From Gimesia maris (GTDB lineage Bacteria; Planctomycetota; Planctomycetia; Planctomycetales; Planctomycetaceae), in the NCBI RefSeq assembly GCF_008298035.1, contig NZ_CP042910.1, positions 7,316,001 to 7,380,000 of the forward strand: DNA of 64,000 bases, in the 5' to 3' direction. The position numbers were made by a program, and so were the translations under genes. Shown here piece after piece: positions 39,801 to 47,962 of this stretch. Positions within the stretch are counted from its first letter, which is position 1. Every line of letters begins with the position of its first letter. The notes beneath the pieces are model-generated. The model worked only from the letters and a program-made list of their open reading frames with translations, did not search any database and was not told the DNA's origin.

Positions 39801-42047
39801 ATTTTTCACAAAGGTAGAGGCATCAATGGTCATCGAACCGGAACTATTATTATAAACGCCTCCTCCGGAATCGACTGCAGTATTCACCGAGAACGTGCTG
39901 TTCAGGATGGAAGAGTTACCGGCTGAAATAAAGATGGCTCCGCCTCTGAGTCCAGTAGTGTTGAATGAGAAAGTGCTCTCACGGACAACTAAATCAGTGC
40001 CACCGGATCCTGCCACATACACTCCCCCCCCACCGTGAATCACTCCTGTATTTTCTGTAATGAAACTGTTTTCTATTGTCAGGGACCCATACTTACTATA
40101 GATCGCACCGCCGCCAAGCCGCGCCCGGTTCCCTCTCAAGGTACTGTTCTTCACGGTCAGGTATCCCTGATTCAGGATGGCTCCACCATATCCCGTGGTC
40201 GAAGTACCTGACTCATTCGAATTTCCATTCGTCAGTGTCAGCCCCTCGATTTCAACTGTAATCTTAGTCACACTAAAACCATCATCGATTTTGAAAATAC
40301 GGGTATTATTGTCACCACTGATCGTCAGCTGATCGGCACCCAGGCCGGTAATCGTCAGATCATCTAAAATCAATAACTCATCAGTCAGCGTAATCGTCTG
40401 TCCTGCCAGCGCGGCATCGAACGAGATCGTATCTGCCCCTGAAGTTGTATTCGCCAGAGCAATTGCCTCACGTAAAGACAATTGGCCGGCTGAATAATTT
40501 CCATCGACGACATCGGAGGTCGTGCTGACGATCAGATCGATTGGTACCGCGACGGGCGATTCGAAAGCACCAATGTCAATGATGCCGGAAACGATTCTGG
40601 AAAAACCGGTTCCCCTCTGATCTGTGGTCAGTCCTGCATTGGTCGCAGCAATGTTATCCCCGGCGTTGATCGCGGCACTGTCTGACAACAGCGCGTGCGT
40701 TTTGGTGGGACCGCCGTTGTCTTTCAACTCCGCATCCAGCAGTCCAGCGATACTCTCCTGGATAATGTTGGCAGTGCCCGTGAAATCGCCAGCAATCTGC
40801 TGACCTGAGTCGGCTTGATTACCTGCAATGATCGTATTCATAATCAAGGTAGGGTCGGTGCTAAACAGATAGATTCCGCCTCCGTTGCTGATCCCACTTC
40901 CGGTAGCCACATTACCAACAATCGTGCTGTTAATGACAGTAACGGGCTTGCTGCCGAGTGCAAAAATCCCGCCTCCGTCGAACACGCTGCTGTTTCCGGA
41001 GAATGTACTGTTATGAATAGTGACGCTTTCCGCTCCCTGGCTGTAGATTCCCCCGCCATTGACATCCGCCGTGTTCCTGTCAAAAGTCGAACCGGAAACG
41101 AACAGCGTCCCCCCGTTTGCGATCGCCCCACCACTGAAATCGGTATGATTCTCGATAAAACTGCTGTCATTCACAGTCAGGTCGCCGAAGATATTTCGCA
41201 GGGCACCGCCGGGAAATTCTGCCGTGTTCTCAGTGAAGGTACTGCCATTGACGATACAGATTCCATCGCGCAGCAGAACCGCTCCCCCTGAGAACAGGGC
41301 ATGATTGCCTATAAACTGAGAGTTTTCGATCAATAACCGTTCACCGTCTTCCGGGTAAGGGAACGTTTCTTTGTGATAGATGGCCCCTCCATCACTTTCT
41401 TCTGCCGTATTCCCGATAAACTGACTGCCTCGCACCGTTAAAGAACTGGCATCGTCATAGATAGCTCCACCCGATCCGGCAGTGTTGCCTGTGAAGATGC
41501 AATTCTCAATCGTCAGATTTTCGGTGCTGAAAATGGCGCCACCATTATCTGCCAACTCAGTATCAACGGTATTGGAATTCCCGTTTGTTAAGGTCAGACC
41601 ACTAATCTCAACTGTGATTGTTGAAGAACTGGAATCATCATCAATATTAAAAATTCGAGTGTTGTTGTTGCCATCCAGTGTGAGTAGATTCGCCCCCAGG
41701 CCAGTAATCGTCAGATCATCTGAAATCAATAACTCGTCAGTCAGCACAATCGTCTTCCCCGCCAGCGCCAGCGAAGCATCGAACGTAATCGTATCTGCGC
41801 CGACATTTGCATTGGCGGCTTCGATGGCGTCGCGCAGACTGCCCGCGCCGGAATCATCCGTATTCAAAACCGTGAATACAGTCAGCAATGTACGGTCTTC
41901 CAGAGACTCGACAACATTGCGGGAAATCAGTGCCTGGGCGGACGGGGTTTTCAGCCGTTGATTCCGGGAATGACGTCCGCGTCGAGGGCGAGTCGAGCGT
42001 ATACGGAGCTGGTTCTGCAACGAAGTGAGCCACTGTTGTATAAACAT
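33813..42047 (-). CDS. Giant surface protein: five CSLREA/beta-helix modules, dockerin-like and metzincin-like C-terminus
   Basis: From ATG 42047 (MFIQQWLTSLQNQLRIRS) the protein has 2744 residues; the frame is open 54 codons further, but only this start aligns with the paralogues. LEDRTLL lies at about 49-55. Five modules begin near residues 58, 504, 920, 1248 and 1660, each with a LSLREAI-type box (GSLRDAI in the first), LADELLITDDLTITGLGAD-like strands, beta-helix repeats and a DNGG..THALL..SAAI..GDN end segment. A cohesin-like sandwich starts near 2322, a dockerin-like pair (DLNDDDLVNYRDL, DYNQNGRVDFPDL) near 2496, and HELGHLLGYEH at residue 2694, 50 residues from the end. Likely secreted; could be an adhesin or a carbohydrate-binding protein with a protease domain. 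Confidence 0.88.
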   Translation of the reverse strand: MFIQQWLTSLQNQLRIRSTRPRRGRHSRNQRLKTPSAQALISRNVVESLEDRTLLTVFTVLNTDDSGAGSLRDAIEAANANVGADTITFDASLALAGKTIVLTDELLISDDLTITGLGANLLTLDGNNNTRIFNIDDDSSSSTITVEISGLTLTNGNSNTVDTELADNGGAIFSTENLTIENCIFTGNTAGSGGAIYDDASSLTVRGSQFIGNTAEESDGGAIYHKETFPYPEDGERLLIENSQFIGNHALFSGGAVLLRDGICIVNGSTFTENTAEFPGGALRNIFGDLTVNDSSFIENHTDFSGGAIANGGTLFVSGSTFDRNTADVNGGGIYSQGAESVTIHNSTFSGNSSVFDGGGIFALGSKPVTVINSTIVGNVATGSGISNGGGIYLFSTDPTLIMNTIIAGNQADSGQQIAGDFTGTANIIQESIAGLLDAELKDNGGPTKTHALLSDSAAINAGDNIAATNAGLTTDQRGTGFSRIVSGIIDIGAFESPVAVPIDLIVSTTSDVVDGNYSAGQLSLREAIALANTTSGADTISFDAALAGQTITLTDELLILDDLTITGLGADQLTISGDNNTRIFKIDDGFSVTKITVEIEGLTLTNGNSNESGTSTTGYGGAILNQGYLTVKNSTLRGNRARLGGGAIYSKYGSLTIENSFITENTGVIHGGGGVYVAGSGGTDLVVRESTFSFNTTGLRGGAIFISAGNSSILNSTFSVNTAVDSGGGVYNNSSGSMTIDASTFVKNVTSGNGGAISNSGELLVANSTISENSALDLGAGIYSSTTATFEIVNSTIVLNYTRSALSRGAAIYGSNSNSFSITNSIIAENSSGQSVQISGLYEDQNNIILDSIDGLIDPVLRDNGGETETHALLPGSAAINAGDNSFSTHAGLISDQRGAGFPRVFDETVDVGAVEFQTAYLLVDTTSDLNDGDYSAGNLSLREAIELANAFSAVDTISFSNALAGQTITLSDELLITDDVTIIGLGADQLTLDGNGNSRIFTIDDGSSATEIAVSISGLTLTNGSDDNGGAILNRENLTLQDSLLTGNTATLDGGGIYHADATLTISNTAFTLNHSANNGGALANSAEMHVQNSTLSGNSTLLLGGGIYSGSTATLEVLNSTIVLNEATSDVSMGGAIYSSATNPFEIKNSIIAGNTAAGSPQIAGGYNASFSIVQDDITGLIDPVLQDNGGSTQTHALLSDSAAIDAGDNSLAETAGLVTDQRGNGFPRIFNEAIDIGAVEFYESDFVVDTISDLDDGDYSAGNLSLREAIQLANAYSTADTILFDESLAGQTIYLTSELLITADLTIVGLGVDQLTLDAGNNSRVFHINDGDDTKTITVEIDGLTLANGSTLSTGGAILTHEDLIVRNSTLTGNTARLGGGAIYSTLAGLTIEHSLITGNASQFQGGGGVMYFRSGGTGFTVNESTFSHNTTDGAGAAVYFFEGDASVRNSTFDENTAEENGGAIQNNYSGFMTVDSSTFYKNRSNYNGGALANDNELFLVNSTLSENSADYLGGGIYTYRNTTLEIVNSTIVMNHATSYRSSGGGIYSTKPNVIHLANTIVAGNTDINNVQIDSGYTETASMITDSLTGLIDPVLRDNGGPTKTHALLTGSAALNAGDNTAASNAGLTTDQRGTGFTRILDDIVDIGAFEGYVNNFLVDTISDLDDGDYSVGNLSLREAIKLANAASTTDTIFFDASLAGQTITLGSELTITDALIMTGLGADQLTISGNNNTRIFNINNGQAGTFIDVEISGLTLTKGSARQGGAIYNYENISLTDTLITENSASNEGAAIYSGQGSVTMSGSRLSANIADRGAGIFAINSILTLDTSTFSGNTVTRDGAAIYNIFYIPYPELNPSTITECTFVENTAAGNGGGVYNSGGIINVSDSTFSEHQAVLGGGIYSKSNGHSGNISIINSTFSDNTEVESGGGIYADGIGLSVEGSHFTGNAAIGESTTGRGGGIYSINGPLTITASDFTSNTALIGGGVYSGTDSNLSVSDSTFNQNQARTGGGIYNNRSAMTIHGSSFTGNQALIDPENPSVSSEGGALFHSSQLATPQGENDAFISNSVFTDNYSGTRAAGIKLSYSFMTVTQSVFTGNSVQQSGGGIHNTLGYLTVQQSTFSGNTSDTNGAAINSTGTLIISESTIADNSAEYFGAGVYVSTAGTTTISNSTLSGNQSQSGGGAIYSNSSQPLTLINSTVTGNSSYNGGGVRTTNSISYFVNTIIAGNTATFDAQVSGSFTGSYNIIQDSIAGLLDPVLRDNGGPTKTHALLPGSVAIDVGDNAAATAADLITDQRGEGFSRIIGGTVDIGAFEVQAPFAQIDLRIVDSKTSTAANGEVSELPQNREWIDEWGGYWLEIWISSPLAISQGIGSVNLNLNYNTAVTTATAIEYGAAFTIGQAGTINDLTGVIENLSAGTSLTDAGDDQPVLFARIRFESTTADAVDLDFEGQTLNPQSPDILVDHSEILFSGTAVSEEVHGSAPETAIYANPFDLNDDDLVNYRDLIQFIRVFGAIPGLSHASHAWAADYNQNGRVDFPDLLAMVYNFGKSKDGAFPIDYPVNFPDAWNQLLTVESQLPPQENANSVTQATAENVLESAKEELSPQLNSEQQQILSDVDVQVVDLAAGTLGRAVPGTIYIDVNAAGYGWFVDATPTDNSEFSSSSELSLIALPDSDAAGHVDLWTVILHELGHLLGYEHADEGVMQESLSVGERHLADWNDDTDDFFIELTQGTELTDF
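35090..41880 (-). repeat. Five tandem CSLREA/choice-of-anchor Q coding modules
   Basis: Approximate unit starts on the DNA are 41880, 40535, 39288, 38302 and 37066; unit lengths range from about 1.0 to 2.0 kb. The module borders (DTISDLDDGDYSAGNLSLRE and ITDDVTIIGLGADQLTL) are strongly similar in DNA as well as protein, while the beta-helix middles vary in length. This is a coding tandem duplication. Confidence 0.8.
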
Positions 42048-42282
42048 ATTTAGAACAATCCGATTGTATTGCGGGAACTCGGTTCCGATTAACTGTCGTG
42101 TCATCACGACTGACTGGAATGAGTAGTGTGTGGTGAGTTTAAAATGAGAGATCTGAATTGAATTGAGGACATTTGAGTATTTTGTGTAGAGTAAGTCGTA
42201 TACTACCATAGACTAAAGAGGATACAAACGTATTTATCCTGTCTTAGCGTTAGTTTCATCAAAAGAAGAATTCAAAAGGACA

Positions 42283-45200
42283 CTAAAACGACGTTAATAC
42301 TGATTCTGCGGGAAATTCCATGAAAAACTGATCCGTATTGTCATTCCAGTCCGCCAGGTGTCGTTCGCCTGGAAGCAGACTCTCCTGCATCACATCTTCC
42401 TCAGCGTGTTCGTAGCCCAGCAGGTGTCCGAGTTCATGCAGGATGACAGTCCAGAGGTCGACATGCCCGGCAGCTTCGCTGTCGGGTAAGGCGATCAATG
42501 AGAGTTCGCTGGCAGAGGAAAACTCGCTGTTGTCCGTGGGAGTCGCATCAACAAACCAGCCAAACCCGGCGGCGTTGACGTCAATATAAATCGTGCCTGG
42601 AACGGCGCGGCCTAGAGTATCACCCGCCAGATCGACGACTTCGATATTCACTGCCTCCAGTGTTTCACGTTGATCAGACGTCAGCGGGGGACTGATTTGC
42701 TCGACGACGGATTCCAGTACTGTCTCTGCAGCGTTCTGCGTGACCGTTCGTGTTTTCACCTGGGTTGATATTGCGGGAGCTTCTACGATTAACAGCTGAT
42801 CTCCATTCACCGGAACAGTGCTCGACTCTGTTTCGTTTTTGGTCGTACCGTACTTCATGGCCAGGAGAATCAGATCGTTCAGATCGACACGTCCATTCTG
42901 GTTATAGTCTATGAACTGACTCAGATTATTATTTTGTGTGGCTGCTTGCGACCCGTAAGCGTTCATAAAGATCTGCAGGTCACGAAAATTAATCCGCTCA
43001 TCATCATTCAAATCAAACGGGTTTGCCTGAATCTGGAAGTCAGATAAGGCATAAATAATTTCTTCACTTTCCGCGCCTCCCACAAAGCGGATCTCTGGTT
43101 GATCGATAGAGAATTCAGTACCGGCGACAGTCAGAAACGGTCTGGTGCTGTCCAGATCGATCCCATCCTCTGGCGTTGATTCAAACCGAATGCGGGCAAA
43201 CAGAACGTATTGATCGTCGCCGACATCGGTCAGACTGCTCTCAGCGGACAACCCTGTGATCATTCCCAACTGGTCGTTGATGGTTCCCATCTGGTTCAGT
43301 GTGAAGGCTGAGCCGAATTCAAAACGAGTGGCGGTAGTAATCGCAGTGTTGTAATTGAAATTCAGAGAAACAGAGAATATGCCTGACTCTAACGTGGACG
43401 AACTGACCCAGATTTCCAGCCAGTATGGTTGCCACTCATCAATTACGCTAAGCCCCAGTGGAATCGATTCCGTCTCACCATTGCCTGCGACTGGAGTTTC
43501 TGTCTCCACAACACGTAAATCAAAATAGGTAAAAGGTCCCTGATATTCAAAAGCACCGATATCAACGATCCATTCGACAACTCGAGGAATCTCCGCATTG
43601 CTCCGTTGATCGATATGCAATCCTGTCAGCCATACAATCGAAGTGTTACCAGCATTGATGGCAGCACTGCCTGGCAGCAAGGCGTGCTCCATTGTCCGGC
43701 CGCCATGATCTCTCAATACCGGATCGAGCAGTCCCTGGATGCTGTCCTGAATAATATTACTGTCACTGAAAAATGGTCCTGAAACCTGGGAATCAGAGGC
43801 TGCAGTATTTCCGGCAACAATCGTGTTTGTAACCATGGGAGAAACCATGTTAGACGGCAGCTTGCCTTTGATGTTATAAATCGCAATCCCACCCCCCTTA
43901 TTGGTCGCAGTATTTCCAACTATTGTGCAATTAATGATGGTCACTGGATAATTGCTTCTGGAATAAAAGCCGCCTCCCTGGTCGAATGCTGTGTTTCCGG
44001 AAAGTGTAGTATTGTAAATCGTAGTGGTTCCAAAGGAGTTGGCGTATACAGCACCACCGAAAGTGCCCGTTGTGTTTTCAGTAAATAAGCTGCGTTGGAC
44101 CAGCAGATCTCCCTGGCTGAAGAGACCGCCACCGAACTCTGCTGCAGTATTCCCGATGAAGCGGATCGATTCCAGTTCCAGTTCCAGTCCCTGATGATTG
44201 ATGCCTCCACCATTTTCCAAGGCAACATTCTCAATGAAAGAACTATCATAAATTGACAATGTATTTCCGGAATAATGAAGCCCGCCACCATACAAAGCGG
44301 AATTCCCGGAGAATTGCGTGTACCCGATGTCCGCCTCTCCGGAAAGATAGACTCCTCCCCCTTCCGATCTCGCTGTATTTGAGGAAAAGATCGAACCCCA
44401 TATCTGCACTGAATATCCCGAATTATACAGGCCTCCACCTCCCCCCCAGTACGGGCTTCCTGTGGCAGCGTTGCCTGTAAAACTGGAATAATAGACTCTC
44501 AAACCGCTAGTCGCATTGTGGATGCCGCCACCAGATCTGAGCACCGTGTTATCAGTGAATCGACAATTATAAATCAGTGGTTTGTTGAATGCCCATTGAA
44601 TAAAGATGCCACCTCCTGATTCGGCTGAATTGCGTGTGAAATCAGAATCATAGATCTCCATGCCATAGGCAGATACATAAAGGCCTCCCCCTTTATCGCT
44701 GGCAATATTCTCAGCAAAGATACTTGAGGAGATATTAAAGACGCTCGAAAAGACATTCGGTAGTCCGGCATCGCTGCTGATACCGCCGCCTCGTGAGGCT
44801 TGGTTTGCAGTAAAACTGGAATTGGAAATCGTCATAATACCGAAGTCGCTATCAATGCCTCCCCCGTTTTCCAGGGCAGTATTTCCGGTAATCGTCGAAT
44901 CCACGATTGAAAGATTTTCGAGACAACTGATGGCACCACCATTTTCGGCGTAGCCATTCGTCAGTGTGAGGCCACTGATTTCGACCAGGATTCTGGTCTG
45001 CTGGACTCCGTCACTGATATTAAAAATGCGGCTGTCGCCGTTCCCGTCGAGGGTCAGTTGATCTCTGCCCAGTCCGATGATTTTCAGATCGTCAGTAATA
45101 GCAATTTCCTGACTGAAAATGATCGTATGCCCGGAAAGGGATTCGTCAAAGACAATCGTCTCTGTAAAAGGACTTTCATTAGCCAGACGGATCGCTTCTC

Positions 45201-46962
45201 TCAGAGATAGCTGACCGGTGGCATAGTTACCGTCATCTTCGTCGGACAGGGTATCGACAACCAGGGTATATCCGTTGAATTCATACGCCCCGATGTCAAC
45301 GGTTCCCGAGTTGATTCGCGCGTAGCTTTCCCCCCGTTGATCCGTGTTAAGGCCGACCTGAGTGGCTGCATTATTTCTGCCCGCGTCAATCGCCGCACTG
45401 CCTGCCAGCAGGGCATGGGTGGGAGTTGCCCCTCCGTTGAAACGCAGGACGGGGTCGATCAGGTTTTCAACACTTTCCTGAAAGATATTTTTTACCCCGG
45501 TCACAGCTCCAAAGATCTGTGCACTCGTATTCGCAAGATTTCCGGCGATGATCGTGTTGGAAACCTGTGGTTTCGAACCTTGAACGTAAAGCCCGCCGCC
45601 TGAGGTTACAGCGGAATTACCCGTAATCGTGCTGTTGATAATCGTGACAGGGGACGAAGTGACTGAGTACAGACCACCCCCCAGAAATAAGGTGGTATTT
45701 CCGGAGAGCGTACTGTTAAAAATCGTCGCAGTCCCCTCCTGTATATTGGAAATGGCCCCACCAAAAGAGTCGGCGGTATTTTCAGAAAGCGTACTGCTGA
45801 GGAGTGTGAGAGTCCCTCTGTTGTCAATGCCACCACCGATATCCAGCGACTTATTGGCATGCAGGAAACTATGTTCCACGATCAGAGTTCCGTAATAATT
45901 GGCGATCCCTCCACCAGAATCTCCTGCCGAGTTCATAGAGAATGTACTGCCTGAAATCGTGGCCTGTGATCCTATGACAACGCTTTCATAAACATTAACA
46001 AATACAGCACCTCCGTTTTCGGTTGCCTGATTTTCCGTGAACGTACTCTCTGCCACATTCAGAAACGCTTCCAGACTACTGATTCCCCCACCACTCTGAG
46101 CCCTGTTCTGCAAGAAGACCGTGTTGGAAATCTGAGCGCTGCTGTACTGCGAATTATGGATCGCCCCCCCCAGTCGAGATGCAGTATTCTGAGAAAAAAA
46201 TGAGTTGGTGACCCACATTGAACCAGCAATGTTAGTGATGGCTCCTCCTGTACCGTACCTGTTTCCAGTTACAGTATTGTCTGTAAAAGTGACACGATCC
46301 ACGTTTAAAAAAACTGACTGACTATAAATCGCACCACCGGACCGGGATGTATTTCGCAGAAATTCTGAGTCACTGATTGAGAGGTGCCAGTCATCGGAGT
46401 ATATGGCCCCTCCGCTAGAGGATCCTATGTTGTCTGAGAAAACCATCTCCGAAAGAGACAGTGATTCGTAACTGATAATCGCAGCCCCACTATCCGCGAA
46501 TCCATTTGTCAGAGTCAGACCAGTTATTTCGACTATGATTGCCTCATCTGCAATCCCATTATTCAGGTTGAATATCCGACTGTCACCGTTTCCATCAATG
46601 GTTAATTGATCGGCCCCCAGGCCTGTGATCGTCAGATCATCTGAAATTAATAACTCATCTGTGAGCACAATCGTTTGACCGGCAAGTGCGGAGTCGAACG
46701 AGATGGTGTCGGCCCCGCCACCCGCATTGGCAGCTTCGATGGCAGCCCGCAGACTGCCTGCTCCAGAGTCGTTGGTGTTGACCACAGTGAAGGCAGTCAG
46801 CAGCGTGCGATCTTCCAGAACCTCGATTGTGCGGTGGGGCGGGGCGCTTGAAATTCGAGGGGCGCACTTGTACCGATTCCGGCTTAATCTCGCGCGGGCA
46901 CTTCGTCTGAATCGGGTTCGGTACTGGCGCTGCAGGACAGTTAACCACGGAAATGAGAACAT
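42283..46962 (-). CDS. Giant surface protein: two CSLREA/beta-helix modules, dockerin-like and metzincin-like C-terminus
   Basis: 1559 residues from ATG 46962 (MFSFPWLTVLQRQYRTRFRR). The architecture is the same as in the two downstream paralogues: Arg-rich leader, EVLEDRTLL, a first module with GSLRAAI, a second starting near residue 564 (DTLSDEDDGNYATGQLSLRE), a cohesin-like region from about 1140, a dockerin-like pair (DLNDDERINFRDL, DYNQNGRVDLNDL) near 1314-1380, and HELGHLLGYEH at residue 1509. HExxH is again exactly 50 residues from the C-terminus. The last ~150 residues are almost the same as in the 2744-residue neighbour. First gene of the trio; 235 bases separate it from the next start. 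Confidence 0.88.
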   Translation of the reverse strand: MFSFPWLTVLQRQYRTRFRRSARARLSRNRYKCAPRISSAPPHRTIEVLEDRTLLTAFTVVNTNDSGAGSLRAAIEAANAGGGADTISFDSALAGQTIVLTDELLISDDLTITGLGADQLTIDGNGDSRIFNLNNGIADEAIIVEITGLTLTNGFADSGAAIISYESLSLSEMVFSDNIGSSSGGAIYSDDWHLSISDSEFLRNTSRSGGAIYSQSVFLNVDRVTFTDNTVTGNRYGTGGAITNIAGSMWVTNSFFSQNTASRLGGAIHNSQYSSAQISNTVFLQNRAQSGGGISSLEAFLNVAESTFTENQATENGGAVFVNVYESVVIGSQATISGSTFSMNSAGDSGGGIANYYGTLIVEHSFLHANKSLDIGGGIDNRGTLTLLSSTLSENTADSFGGAISNIQEGTATIFNSTLSGNTTLFLGGGLYSVTSSPVTIINSTITGNSAVTSGGGLYVQGSKPQVSNTIIAGNLANTSAQIFGAVTGVKNIFQESVENLIDPVLRFNGGATPTHALLAGSAAIDAGRNNAATQVGLNTDQRGESYARINSGTVDIGAYEFNGYTLVVDTLSDEDDGNYATGQLSLREAIRLANESPFTETIVFDESLSGHTIIFSQEIAITDDLKIIGLGRDQLTLDGNGDSRIFNISDGVQQTRILVEISGLTLTNGYAENGGAISCLENLSIVDSTITGNTALENGGGIDSDFGIMTISNSSFTANQASRGGGISSDAGLPNVFSSVFNISSSIFAENIASDKGGGLYVSAYGMEIYDSDFTRNSAESGGGIFIQWAFNKPLIYNCRFTDNTVLRSGGGIHNATSGLRVYYSSFTGNAATGSPYWGGGGGLYNSGYSVQIWGSIFSSNTARSEGGGVYLSGEADIGYTQFSGNSALYGGGLHYSGNTLSIYDSSFIENVALENGGGINHQGLELELESIRFIGNTAAEFGGGLFSQGDLLVQRSLFTENTTGTFGGAVYANSFGTTTIYNTTLSGNTAFDQGGGFYSRSNYPVTIINCTIVGNTATNKGGGIAIYNIKGKLPSNMVSPMVTNTIVAGNTAASDSQVSGPFFSDSNIIQDSIQGLLDPVLRDHGGRTMEHALLPGSAAINAGNTSIVWLTGLHIDQRSNAEIPRVVEWIVDIGAFEYQGPFTYFDLRVVETETPVAGNGETESIPLGLSVIDEWQPYWLEIWVSSSTLESGIFSVSLNFNYNTAITTATRFEFGSAFTLNQMGTINDQLGMITGLSAESSLTDVGDDQYVLFARIRFESTPEDGIDLDSTRPFLTVAGTEFSIDQPEIRFVGGAESEEIIYALSDFQIQANPFDLNDDERINFRDLQIFMNAYGSQAATQNNNLSQFIDYNQNGRVDLNDLILLAMKYGTTKNETESSTVPVNGDQLLIVEAPAISTQVKTRTVTQNAAETVLESVVEQISPPLTSDQRETLEAVNIEVVDLAGDTLGRAVPGTIYIDVNAAGFGWFVDATPTDNSEFSSASELSLIALPDSEAAGHVDLWTVILHELGHLLGYEHAEEDVMQESLLPGERHLADWNDNTDQFFMEFPAESVLTSF

Positions 46963-47962
46963 CGAAGAAATATCTGCTCCAGTAACAATTGGACACTGAC
47001 TGTTTACGGACGTGTATACTACCCCCAGTCTGGAGCGTTTACAAAGATTACTTAAAGATCAGCCGGCAAACTAAAGGTGATTAATGTTCACATTTTATCC
47101 ACGCATTTCATTTCGAATGCCTTGAAAACAAGGGGTTTACTGCTCATATCACTGCTGACCGGTGTTTATCTGCGGGTCTGTCCTGATTTTCGGGTAGACT
47201 GTGTCCAGTTTTACTGGAGCGTCTCCAGGGCTGTTTGGCCCGAGTAGATTAAATTGCGAGACGCTATATTTAAATGTGTTGCGATCTAGAATCGACTGAA
47301 TTTGCTGCGACGGCCCCACCTGTTGTTCAGATCGGTGTAGCGCGGCGCGCGATACCTGTTCAAGGATGTGACTTTGATGCAGATCGGTACTTTGCTGTTG
47401 TGGTTTCTGGTTGTGAGATGCCTGAACGGAAGCTCTGCCTGGCGATGTTTACGAATTGAAGATTTTCGCGAACGGCGTTCACCAGTCAAGGCGATATGCT
47501 GCGATACTGGTGTGAAGCTGGCGGACAGCTTGCCACTGCAAAGCGATGTCGCGCCGAAAGGTGTCGACCCGCAGGTATTGGAACTGCTCATCGGGAACAG
47601 GTGGCAGCGCTGGCTGATTCCGGGGTGTTCAACCAAGGGACTTTTATGGGGCTCTGTCGCGCAGGTGCTGAATCATCCACTGCTCGTAGAACTGGACACG
47701 CGCGCGACACAGTTCAACGCAGTTTCGAGAATCGCGACAGCGCGTCAAGATATATTTATCGAACCGTTTTTATGCAGTGGGTCAGGAACCGTAAAGGGGA
47801 GTGTGAGTCAGCCGATGTTACGATTTTTCAGGTAATCTATGCGAATATATGAATTTTCAGTCAGCCAAACTGTCATACCCGTCGTTCTCCTGCTTTTCAG
47901 ATTCGAGCGGATGTGTATAATCCGGTACGTTTTGAATTTCACCTTTACCGATTGGAGTGAGA
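46963..47962. other. 1 kb region without a convincing gene
   Basis: It holds hairpin element copy 4 (47195-47290). Downstream, 47291-47850 has overlapping open frames in several phases on both strands. The longest is 47368-47835 plus (155 codons), containing VDPQVLELLIGNRWQRWLIP. None has a Shine-Dalgarno or a family I can name. It could be a decayed gene, a lineage-specific gene or non-coding DNA. Confidence 0.4.
47195..47290 (+). repeat. Dispersed hairpin element, copy 4
   Basis: A 96-bp unit from TAGACTG to TCTAGA. Outer arms pair at about 24 of 31 positions (5 G-U in the plus-strand RNA), with a perfect AGCGTCTC/GAGACGCT core. The inner hairpin is GGGCT and GGCCC, whereas copy 1 has GGTCC and GGGCC, so pairing is kept despite base changes. 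TATAAT is replaced by TAGATTA. Confidence 0.9.

Noticed and set aside
35090..41880. Possible CRISPR-like or satellite array because of regular repeats
   Set aside because: Units are about 1-2 kb, remain in one reading frame and encode CSLREA/beta-helix modules; there are no short identical repeats with unique spacers.
47286..47636. 116-codon minus-strand frame in the 1 kb region after the giant genes
   Set aside because: It overlaps competing plus-strand frames, starts without a ribosome binding site and has a composition typical of a shadow; no support for either strand.
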